Shown here: in pieces, positions 1-5,416 of the stretch | Layout: each line of letters begins with the position of its first letter | Numbering within the stretch: position 1 is the first letter of the stretch | From: an uncultured Clostridia bacterium | Lineage (GTDB): Bacteria; Bacillota; Clostridia; Christensenellales; Borkfalkiaceae | Length of the DNA: 8,167 nt | NCBI GenBank assembly: GCA_946540675.1 | Contig: CAMNIW010000049.1 | Coordinates: 1 to 8,167, forward strand | Reading direction: 5' to 3' | Translations under genes and position numbers: made by a program | Notes under the pieces: generated by a model | Databases searched by the model: none | Told to the model about the DNA's origin: nothing | The model's input: the letters and a program-made list of their open reading frames with translations, nothing else

Positions 1-1332
1 CCCGGACACGCGGCGTTTACGGCGATGCGTGCAAGGGTCGCTCAGATAACCGATATTGCGGTTATAGTTATTGCTGCCGACGACGGTATAATGCCTCAGA
101 CTATCGAGGCGATCCACCACGCGCAAGCGGCAGGCGTGTCTATCATAGTCGCCGCAAATAAAATAGATAAACCGCAAGCGAACATCGAGAGAGTGAAACA
201 ACAACTTGCCGATCAGTCCGTTCTTGTAGAAGAATGGGGCGGCGACGTAGCGTTCGTACCGGTGTCCGCAAAGACGGGCGAAGGGATCGATAGTTTGCTT
301 GAAACGATTTTGCTCACCGCAGAAGTCAAGGAACTCCGCGCAAATCCCGACAGGATGGCGAAAGGTGCGATCATAGAAGCAAAACTCGATAAGGGCAAAG
401 GTCCGGTCGCGACTATTCTCATCGAAAACGGAACTCTTCATACGGGAGATAATCTCGTTGCGGGAACTATAGTCGGAAGGGTCAGAGCAATGATCGACGA
501 TAAGGGTAGGACGGTAAAAGAAGCGGGACCGTCAATGGCGGTTTCGGTTCTCGGACTTGAAGAAGTTCCGAACGCCGGTGATAATATTTACGCCGTAGAA
601 CAGGATAAACTTACCAAACTCGTTGCTCAGGAAAGAAAGAATAAAGAAAGAGAAGAGATGATCAAGCAGTCTCAAAAAGTTACTCTTGACGATTTGTTCT
701 CTAAGATATCCGGCGGAGATCTCAAAATATTCAATATTCTTATCAAAGCCGACGTTCAAGGTTCGGTAGAAGCGGTAAGACAGTCGTTGATCGAACTTTC
801 AAACGAAGAAGTTAAAGTAAACGTCATTCACTCTGCCGTGGGCGCTATAAACGAAACCGACGTTATGCTTGCCGATTCGTCCAACGCGGTCATAATCGGT
901 TTTAACGTTCGTCCCGACAGCAACGCGAAGGCTCTTGCAGAGAGAAGTAAGGTCGAAATAAAACTTTACAGGATAATTTACGAGGCGATAGACGACGTAT
1001 CTAACGCCATGAAAGGGCTTATCGCTCCTAAGACTCAGGAAATTTACATGGGTAAAGCGGAAGTCCGTCAGACCTTCAAAATTACCGGAGTCGGTATGGT
1101 TGCCGGTTGCTATGTGACCGAAGGTAAGATAGTAAGAAACGGAAAACTCCGTATTTATCGCGATGACGTAATGATTTGCGAAGGAAACGTAAATCAATTA
1201 AAGCGCTTTAAGGATGACGTAAAGGAAGTATCGCAGGGCTTTGAATGCGGTATTTCGATCGAGAATTTTAACGATATAAAAATCGGAGATTTCATCGAGA
1301 GTTATATAATCGAAACCAAACCTGCAACATAA
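1..1332 (+). CDS. infB: Translation initiation factor IF-2, C-terminal 443 residues (5' end outside window)
   Basis: IF2 is the GTPase that brings initiator fMet-tRNA to the 30S subunit and promotes subunit joining. The reading frame is open from base 1, so the ATG at position 25 is internal. The first visible residues, PGH, are the end of the G3 DTPGH motif, with the catalytic His at fragment residue 3. The G4 motif NKID is at about 53-56 and G5 SAKTG at about 89-93. Next come the domain II beta-barrel (ANP...KGAIIEAKLDKGKGPVAT), domain III (about 230-340, ILIKADVQGSVEAV) and the C-terminal fMet-tRNA-binding domain ending FNDIKIGDFIESYII. Domain order and the C-terminus are complete; the N-terminal domains, G1 and G2 are missing only because the window starts here. 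One oddity is RARVAQ at fragment residues 10-15, where most IF2 proteins have RARGA. It is the first visible gene of the operon and is followed by a hairpin and rbfA. Identity is very secure. Confidence 0.98.
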   Translation, partial: PGHAAFTAMRARVAQITDIAVIVIAADDGIMPQTIEAIHHAQAAGVSIIVAANKIDKPQANIERVKQQLADQSVLVEEWGGDVAFVPVSAKTGEGIDSLLETILLTAEVKELRANPDRMAKGAIIEAKLDKGKGPVATILIENGTLHTGDNLVAGTIVGRVRAMIDDKGRTVKEAGPSMAVSVLGLEEVPNAGDNIYAVEQDKLTKLVAQERKNKEREEMIKQSQKVTLDDLFSKISGGDLKIFNILIKADVQGSVEAVRQSLIELSNEEVKVNVIHSAVGAINETDVMLADSSNAVIIGFNVRPDSNAKALAERSKVEIKLYRIIYEAIDDVSNAMKGLIAPKTQEIYMGKAEVRQTFKITGVGMVAGCYVTEGKIVRNGKLRIYRDDVMICEGNVNQLKRFKDDVKEVSQGFECGISIENFNDIKIGDFIESYIIETKPAT

Positions 1333-1336
1333 CGAG

Positions 1337-1368
1337 AAATTGCCGACGGATATTTGCGTCGGCAATTT
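1337..1368 (+). terminator. Perfect 12-bp hairpin between infB and rbfA; possible leaky terminator, attenuator or processing site
   Basis: Bases 1337-1348 (AAATTGCCGACG) are the exact reverse complement of 1357-1368, with an 8-nt loop (GATATTTG). The stem begins 4 nt after the infB stop codon. Its 3' arm runs into TTTTC and then five A's before the rbfA ribosome binding site. The GC core with flanking A and T runs resembles an intrinsic terminator, but the T run is only 4 long and is interrupted by C. Partial readthrough or a transcript-processing hairpin is therefore more likely than full termination, since the downstream genes have no other visible promoter. The pairing is seen directly; the function is inferred. 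Confidence 0.6.
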
Positions 1369-1373
1369 TCAAA

Positions 1374-1380
1374 AAGGAAG
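1374..1380 (+). promoter_or_regulatory. Ribosome binding site that fixes the rbfA start
   Basis: AAGGAAG lies 6 nt before the ATG at 1387. The in-frame ATG at 1381 directly abuts it and the in-frame TTG at 1354 lies upstream of it inside the hairpin, so 1387 is the best-spaced start. Confidence 0.7.
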
Positions 1381-1386
1381 ATGAAT

Positions 1387-1764
1387 ATGAACGAGAAAAG
1401 GGAAAAAAGATTAAACAACGAATTTCAGAGAGAAATATACGATATTTTGAAAAATAGGGTAAAATCCGTTGAAATTACTGAGATTTTCAGCATATCGGAA
1501 GTAAGGGTGACAAACGATTTGAAGTATGCTAAGGTGTTTGTGTCAGTATTTTCTACGGACGAAACAAAAAAGAATGCGACGTTTGCCGCGATTAAGTCTG
1601 CCGCGAAATTCGTGCGGAGCGAACTGAGCAAAGTTATGCGTATAAGGACCGTACCGGAACTTGAATTTATTCTTGACGGGTCGGAAGAATACGGCAATAA
1701 AATCGATAATATTTTGAGCGGTTTTACTTACAATACTCCCGAAGGTGATGATAATGAAAATTGA
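1387..1764 (+). CDS. rbfA: 30S ribosome-binding factor A
   Basis: RbfA is a small KH-fold protein that binds the free 30S subunit and helps mature the 5' end of 16S rRNA, notably in the cold. From ATG 1387 it has 125 residues, normal for the family. It opens with the usual basic helix (EKREKRLNNEFQREIYDIL). The core is ITEIFSISEVRVTNDLKYAKVFVSVF, then the conserved C-terminal block MRIRTVPELEFILDGSEEYG followed by KIDNIL. This matches the family pattern R-x-x-P-E-L-x-F-x-x-D-x-S-x-x-x-G. The start was chosen by the spacing of AAGGAAG; a start at 1381 would add only two residues. It follows infB after a 54-nt gap containing a hairpin, and its last 11 nt overlap nrnA. The infB-rbfA neighbourhood is widely conserved in bacteria. 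Confidence 0.95.
   Translation: MNEKREKRLNNEFQREIYDILKNRVKSVEITEIFSISEVRVTNDLKYAKVFVSVFSTDETKKNATFAAIKSAAKFVRSELSKVMRIRTVPELEFILDGSEEYGNKIDNILSGFTYNTPEGDDNEN
1742..1747 (+). promoter_or_regulatory. Ribosome binding site for nrnA, inside the rbfA coding end
   Basis: AAGGTG lies 6 nt before the ATG at 1754. The GTG at 1745 overlaps this site and the ATG at 1748 directly follows it, so both are poor starts. The site sits within the last codons of rbfA, which suggests translational coupling. Confidence 0.6.
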
Positions 1765-2707
1765 AGATTTTGCCGAAAAATTAAAAAAATGCGGATCTAT
1801 CCTGATCTTTTGTCATCAAAGACCCGACGGCGATACTCTCGGTTGCGCTTTTGCGCTTAAAAAAGCGTGGGAGTCGGTCGGTAAACGCGCCGACATCGTA
1901 TGCGCGTCGTCGATTCCGTCGAAATATGATTATATCGATGCGGCAAAAACCGTTACCGATCCCGTAAGTATTACCGAAAAATACGACGCGCACGTTGCGG
2001 TCGATTGTTCTACGGAAAATATGATAGGTGACGGGTATTCGCTTTTTTCTTCAAACAAAAACACCTTTAATATCGATCATCACGTATCCAATACGTCGTA
2101 TGCAAAATATAATTATGTAGAAAATACCGCGTCCTGCTGTGAACTGGTTTATAAATTATTGTCTAACTGCGGTATTAAAGCGGATAAAACCATAAGCGAC
2201 TGTTTGCTTTTGGGCATTAGTACGGATACCGGTAATTTTGCGCACAGCAACGTCACCAAAGATACGTTGTCAGTCGCTTCCGAACTTGTCGCAAACGGCG
2301 GAAATCTGCACGACGTAGCGTACAGGATGTTCAAGAGTCAACCCAAGGCGCGCGCGCTTTTATATACGAAAATCTTAAACGGAATGCGATTTTTTCACGA
2401 CGATAAGATCGCCGTTATTTCCATAAATAAAAAGGATATCGAAGACTGTGGGGCGACAACCGATATGACGGAAGGTTTTATTGATTTTCCGCTGTCGATA
2501 GACGGTGTAGAAGTTGCCGTTTCTATTCTTGAAAATAAGCCTAACGCATATAAAATAAGCCTGAGAAGCAAAGGCATTGTCAACGTAAACGAAATAGCGA
2601 CTGAATTCGGCGGTGGCGGACATATCCTTGCAAGCGGATGTCTTATTTGCGGTTTTTACGAAGACGTTAAAGATAAGATCGTAAGGGCTGTTTCTTTAAG
2701 GCTTTAA
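1754..2707 (+). CDS. nrnA: DHH/DHHA1-family phosphoesterase, probable bifunctional oligoribonuclease/PAP phosphatase NrnA
   Basis: NrnA-type enzymes degrade 2-5 nt RNA ends to mononucleotides and remove the 3' phosphate from pAp, a by-product of sulfate and acyl-carrier metabolism. The protein is 317 residues from ATG 1754, typical for NrnA. Metal-binding motifs of the DHH domain are present in order: H21-x-x-P-D-G-D (D25, D27), D84 in AVDCST, D108-H109-H110 in NIDHH, and D158 in GISTDTGNF. The C-terminal DHHA1 substrate-binding domain carries the RSKG segment near 271-274 and the GGGGH motif at 286-290, followed by ASGC. No catalytic residue appears lost. It overlaps rbfA by 11 nt and its stop codon overlaps the truB Shine-Dalgarno. 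A DHH gene between rbfA and truB is the usual arrangement in Clostridia and many Bacillota. A c-di-AMP or pGpG-specific relative (GdpP/Pde2-like) is a less likely alternative, as no extra N-terminal domain is present. Confidence 0.9.
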   Translation: MKIEDFAEKLKKCGSILIFCHQRPDGDTLGCAFALKKAWESVGKRADIVCASSIPSKYDYIDAAKTVTDPVSITEKYDAHVAVDCSTENMIGDGYSLFSSNKNTFNIDHHVSNTSYAKYNYVENTASCCELVYKLLSNCGIKADKTISDCLLLGISTDTGNFAHSNVTKDTLSVASELVANGGNLHDVAYRMFKSQPKARALLYTKILNGMRFFHDDKIAVISINKKDIEDCGATTDMTEGFIDFPLSIDGVEVAVSILENKPNAYKISLRSKGIVNVNEIATEFGGGGHILASGCLICGFYEDVKDKIVRAVSLRL

Positions 2708-2716
2708 GGAGATTTT

Positions 2717-3574
2717 GTGAACGGTTTCTTGAATTTATATAAGCCGAGCGGTATAAGTTCGGCGCAAATTCTCAACGCAATAAAAAAATCGATTCGGCGC
2801 GAAACCATCGGGCACATGGGGACGCTCGATCCGCTTGCAAGCGGTGTTTTGCCCGTGGCGATAGGTAAATCGACGAGATTATTCGATTATTTGCTCGATA
2901 AAGATAAGGAGTACGTCGCGACGATAGCGTTCGGATATCTTACCGACACGCTCGATCTCGAAGGTAATATTGTCGAGAGATCGGACGCAGTACCTACGCG
3001 TGAAGCGATCGAGAACAACGCGCGCAAACTTTGCGGTGAAATTATGCAAATTCCGCCCGCTTTTTCGGCTAAATGCGTAAACGGAAAGAGAAGTTACGAA
3101 CTTGCCCGCAAAGGAAAAATTGTGGAATTGCCGCCTAAAAAAGTAACGATAAATTCAATCGAAATCGTCGATCAAACGTCAGATACCGAATTTAAGATAA
3201 AAATCGACTGTAAAGGCGGTACGTATATCAGGTCTATCGCGAGAGATCTTGGGACACTTTGCGGAAGTTGCGCCACTATGACGTCGCTTGTAAGAACAAA
3301 AAGCGGTGTATTCGATATAAACGACGCTGTTTCGTGTGAAGATTTCGTTAAGTCGGACAATAAAGAGAGTTTTATAATCAAACCGGAAAACGTAGTGGAT
3401 TATCCGATACTGAATCTTACCGACAACGAAAGCGAAAGGTTGTTTAACGGTTTATATGACGAATTCGATTTTCCCGACGGAACGTACAGAGTGTTCACCC
3501 CCGACAAATTTTACGGGGTAGGTGAATTAAAAAACAAAAAGCTCAAGGTTAAGGCGTATTTAAGAGATGATTAA
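2717..3574 (+). CDS. truB: tRNA pseudouridine(55) synthase TruB
   Basis: TruB isomerises uridine 55 in the T-loop of tRNAs to pseudouridine. The 285-residue protein begins at a GTG codon 5 nt after AAGGAG (2706-2711). It opens with the family hallmark GFLNLYKPSGISS. Catalytic motif GTLDPLASG at 35-43 has the nucleophile Asp at D38. Further motifs are KEYVATIAFGYLTDTLDLEG (about 83-102), IPPAFSAKCVNGKRSYELAR (about 131-150) and the CKGGTYIRSIARDLG segment before a Thr/Arg-rich loop. The C-terminal 60 residues look like the short PUA-like tail of Bacillota TruB. Met34 replaces the more usual Thr or Ala in G-H-x-G-T-L-D-P. It lies 9 nt after nrnA and overlaps ribF by 8 nt. Identity is secure. 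Confidence 0.96.
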   Translation: MNGFLNLYKPSGISSAQILNAIKKSIRRETIGHMGTLDPLASGVLPVAIGKSTRLFDYLLDKDKEYVATIAFGYLTDTLDLEGNIVERSDAVPTREAIENNARKLCGEIMQIPPAFSAKCVNGKRSYELARKGKIVELPPKKVTINSIEIVDQTSDTEFKIKIDCKGGTYIRSIARDLGTLCGSCATMTSLVRTKSGVFDINDAVSCEDFVKSDNKESFIIKPENVVDYPILNLTDNESERLFNGLYDEFDFPDGTYRVFTPDKFYGVGELKNKKLKVKAYLRDD

Positions 3575-4487
3575 AGAAATTTCGTTTGAAAACGGAATAA
3601 TTGACGAACCTGTCGTTATCGCTCTTGGTTTTTTTGATTGCGTGCACGTCGGACATATCGCGATTATCGAAGAAGCAAAGCGGATAGCGAAGGAAAAACA
3701 CGCCGCATTGTGCGTCTTTACGTTTAACGACTGTGAAAAGACCACGGTAAAAAGGTTTTCAGACACAGTCCTTACGTATTCGGAACGTGTAGAAAAACTT
3801 GACAGACTTGGCGTTGATTATGTATTATACGCTCGTTTTGACAGTGAATTTATGAATATGTCGGGAGAAGAGTATTTTACGTTTCTTATCCGTAACGACA
3901 TAGTTTCAATCGTTTGCGGATACGACTATACGTTTGGTAAAAATGCATTATATAATGCTGAAAAATTACAAGAATTATGTCAGACAAAATCATTGCGCTG
4001 TAAAGTTGTTCAAAAAGTTGAATATAATGGTAAAAGGGTGTCGACCACGCTTGTAAAAAACGCGTTGGTAAATGGCGACGTCAGATATGTCGCCGAACTT
4101 TTAGGCGAACCTTATTTTATTTCCGGCGTGGTTGCGGAAGGCAGGCGCGTAGGCAGGTCTTTGGGTTTTCCGACCGCGAATATCATACCTGAAAGCGTTA
4201 AATTAAAAATAAAATTTGGGGTATATAAGACTTACGTCGTAATCGACGGCGTCAGATATTCGTGCTTGACGAATTACGGAAACAGTCCGACGTACGGAAC
4301 CGACGTAATACTTGCTGAGACTTACATAACAGGGTTTTCAGGCGATCTATACGGAAAAAAACTCAGCGTGTTTTTTGAAGAATATTTAAGGGACGATAAA
4401 AAGTTTTCTTCGGAAAGCGAGTTGCGGCTACAGTTAAAAAAAGATTTGGAGTATATAACAAATGATCAAATTCGGTCCGAGCGGTAA
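3567..4487 (+). CDS. ribF: Bifunctional riboflavin kinase/FMN adenylyltransferase (FAD synthetase), with a diverged adenylyltransferase half
   Basis: RibF phosphorylates riboflavin to FMN and then adenylates FMN to FAD in the cytoplasm. At 306 residues it has normal length. The N-terminal nucleotidyltransferase domain (about 1-180) keeps the HxGH motif (HVGH, 27-30). Other family positions deviate: GFFDCVHVGH instead of GNFDGVHxGH, TFNDCEK (52-58) instead of TFxPHP, GYDYTFGKNALYN instead of a Gly-rich FGxxRxG loop, and VSTTLVK (158-164) instead of SSTxIR. The C-terminal riboflavin kinase domain is well conserved: GRSLGFPTAN (196-205, PTAN at 202-205), NYGNSPTYG, the probable catalytic base E251 in ETYITGFSGDLYG, and the YLRDDKKFSS segment. 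Riboflavin kinase activity is therefore likely, while FAD synthetase activity is less certain. The ATG overlaps the end of truB by 8 nt and only a weak upstream purine stretch serves as ribosome binding site, suggesting coupling. No FMN riboswitch could fit upstream. Confidence 0.93.
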   Translation: MIKEISFENGIIDEPVVIALGFFDCVHVGHIAIIEEAKRIAKEKHAALCVFTFNDCEKTTVKRFSDTVLTYSERVEKLDRLGVDYVLYARFDSEFMNMSGEEYFTFLIRNDIVSIVCGYDYTFGKNALYNAEKLQELCQTKSLRCKVVQKVEYNGKRVSTTLVKNALVNGDVRYVAELLGEPYFISGVVAEGRRVGRSLGFPTANIIPESVKLKIKFGVYKTYVVIDGVRYSCLTNYGNSPTYGTDVILAETYITGFSGDLYGKKLSVFFEEYLRDDKKFSSESELRLQLKKDLEYITNDQIRSER

Positions 4488-5310
4488 CAGTGAAAGTTTT
4501 TTCGCTTCAGGTTATAAGAAAACCGAAGACGCCGCACTGTGGGTAAAAAACAAAAATCTCGATTATTACGAATATTCATTCGGTCGCGGAGTGAATCTCG
4601 GTGAAGATAAAGCGATATCTATCGGGAACGCTTTTGCCGCCGCCGGCGTCGGATTAAGCGTGCATGCTCCTTATTTTATAAATTTCGCAAATCCCGACGC
4701 CGACAAAATCGGCAATTCTATCGATTACGTAATCGGCAGCGCCAAAATGATGAAACTTATGCAGGGAAACAGGATTATTTTTCATCCGGCGGCGCAAGGG
4801 AAAGATTCTCGTGACGTAGCAGTCGCGAGAACGCTCGACAACATAAAGAAGTTGCGCGACGTGATTTACGATATCGGATATGACGATATGTTATTTTGTC
4901 CTGAAACTATGGGAAAACTCGGTCAAATCGGAACGATAGAAGAAGTAACGGCATTTTGTAAAATAGATAAATGCTTTATCCCCACCGTGGATTTCGGGCA
5001 CGTCAACGCGAGAGAGCAAGGCAGCCTTAAAACCGTCTCAGACTATAAGACGAGACTCGAATATATGATAAGCGAACTCGGCTTTGAAAAAATGAAACAT
5101 TTTCACGTACATTTTTCCAAAATTCAATATTCCGACAAGGGCGAAATACGGCACCTTACCTTTGAAGATGAAATTTACGGACCTGAATTCGAACCGCTAG
5201 CATCGGCGCTTAAGGATCTTAAACTCGAACCGGTGGTCATTTGCGAATCCGCGGGGACGCAAGCCGAAGATGCCGTGACAATGAAAAAAATATATTATAA
5301 TGAAAGTTGA
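4462..5310 (+). CDS. Endonuclease IV-like TIM-barrel protein (AP endonuclease family 2 / xylose isomerase-like fold)
   Basis: Endonuclease IV enzymes are trinuclear-zinc TIM barrels that cut DNA 5' of abasic sites. This 282-residue protein has the usual length and most metal ligands, in order: H68 in SVHAPYFINFAN, H108 in HPAAQG, E148 in CPETMGKLGQIG, D177 and H180 in VDFGHVNA, H215 in HVHFSK, H231 in IRHLTF, and E262 in ICES. These match E. coli Nfo H69, H109, E145, D179, H182, H216, H231 and E261. The exception is the Nfo D229 position, which reads Ile229 here (GEIRH instead of the family DRH). It may be a DNA-repair nuclease, or a divergent TIM barrel with another substrate, so no gene symbol is given. 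The start MIKFGPSGNS is preceded by TTGGAG (4446-4451) with a 10-nt spacer. The first 26 nt overlap the end of ribF. The stop TGA is followed in frame by TAA TAA. Confidence 0.85.
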   Translation: MIKFGPSGNSESFFASGYKKTEDAALWVKNKNLDYYEYSFGRGVNLGEDKAISIGNAFAAAGVGLSVHAPYFINFANPDADKIGNSIDYVIGSAKMMKLMQGNRIIFHPAAQGKDSRDVAVARTLDNIKKLRDVIYDIGYDDMLFCPETMGKLGQIGTIEEVTAFCKIDKCFIPTVDFGHVNAREQGSLKTVSDYKTRLEYMISELGFEKMKHFHVHFSKIQYSDKGEIRHLTFEDEIYGPEFEPLASALKDLKLEPVVICESAGTQAEDAVTMKKIYYNES

Positions 5311-5343
5311 TAATAAAAAAATATCACACAAATTTCTTTTTTG

Positions 5344-5379
5344 ACCGTCGAAAACGGTTTGACAATGTTTTGATTCGGT
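5344..5379 (+). repeat. Imperfect inverted repeat around the -35 box; possible operator
   Basis: ACCG-TCG-AAAAC at 5344-5355 is mirrored by GTTTT-GATT-CGGT at 5367-5379: nine base pairs match, with a 3-nt versus 4-nt mismatched interior. The 11-nt centre contains most of the TTGACA box. A dyad in this position could bind a repressor, but no regulator gene is visible in the window. A shorter hairpin (ACCGT 5344-5348 with ACGGT 5354-5358) competes with it and has no T run after it. The symmetry is seen directly; operator function is inferred. Confidence 0.35.
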
Positions 5380-5387
5380 TATAAAAT
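5359..5387 (+). promoter_or_regulatory. SigA/sigma70-type promoter for the ABC exporter operon
   Basis: A perfect -35 box TTGACA (5359-5364) is followed after 17 nt by TAAAAT (5382-5387), five of six matches to TATAAT. Transcription would start near 5393-5395, giving a leader of about 23 nt before ATG 5417. TATAAA at 5380-5385 is an alternative -10 with a 15-nt spacer, which is less favourable. It lies in the only sizeable gap after the housekeeping genes, ahead of a functionally unrelated gene pair. Confidence 0.7.
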
Positions 5388-5416
5388 TTACTCAACGATT
5401 TTTTTAGGTTAGTGCT

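Noticed and set aside
25..27. ATG as the start of the IF2 gene
   Set aside because: The frame is open to base 1 and the upstream residues PGHAAFTA are the conserved G3 region, so this Met is internal.
1354..1386. TTG 1354 or ATG 1381 as the rbfA start
   Set aside because: TTG lies within the hairpin loop, upstream of the ribosome binding site; ATG 1381 directly abuts AAGGAAG with no spacer. ATG 1387 has a 6-nt spacer and gives the typical RbfA N-terminus.
1745..1753. GTG 1745 or ATG 1748 as the nrnA start
   Set aside because: Both overlap or abut the AAGGTG ribosome binding site; ATG 1754 has proper spacing.
3500..3566. FMN riboswitch upstream of ribF
   Set aside because: ribF overlaps truB and the upstream sequence is coding, leaving no room for the conserved FMN aptamer.
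5317..5358. Intrinsic terminator after the TIM-barrel gene
   Set aside because: The T run at 5336-5342 has no GC-rich stem before it, and the short ACCGT/ACGGT stem (5344-5358) has only three T's after it.
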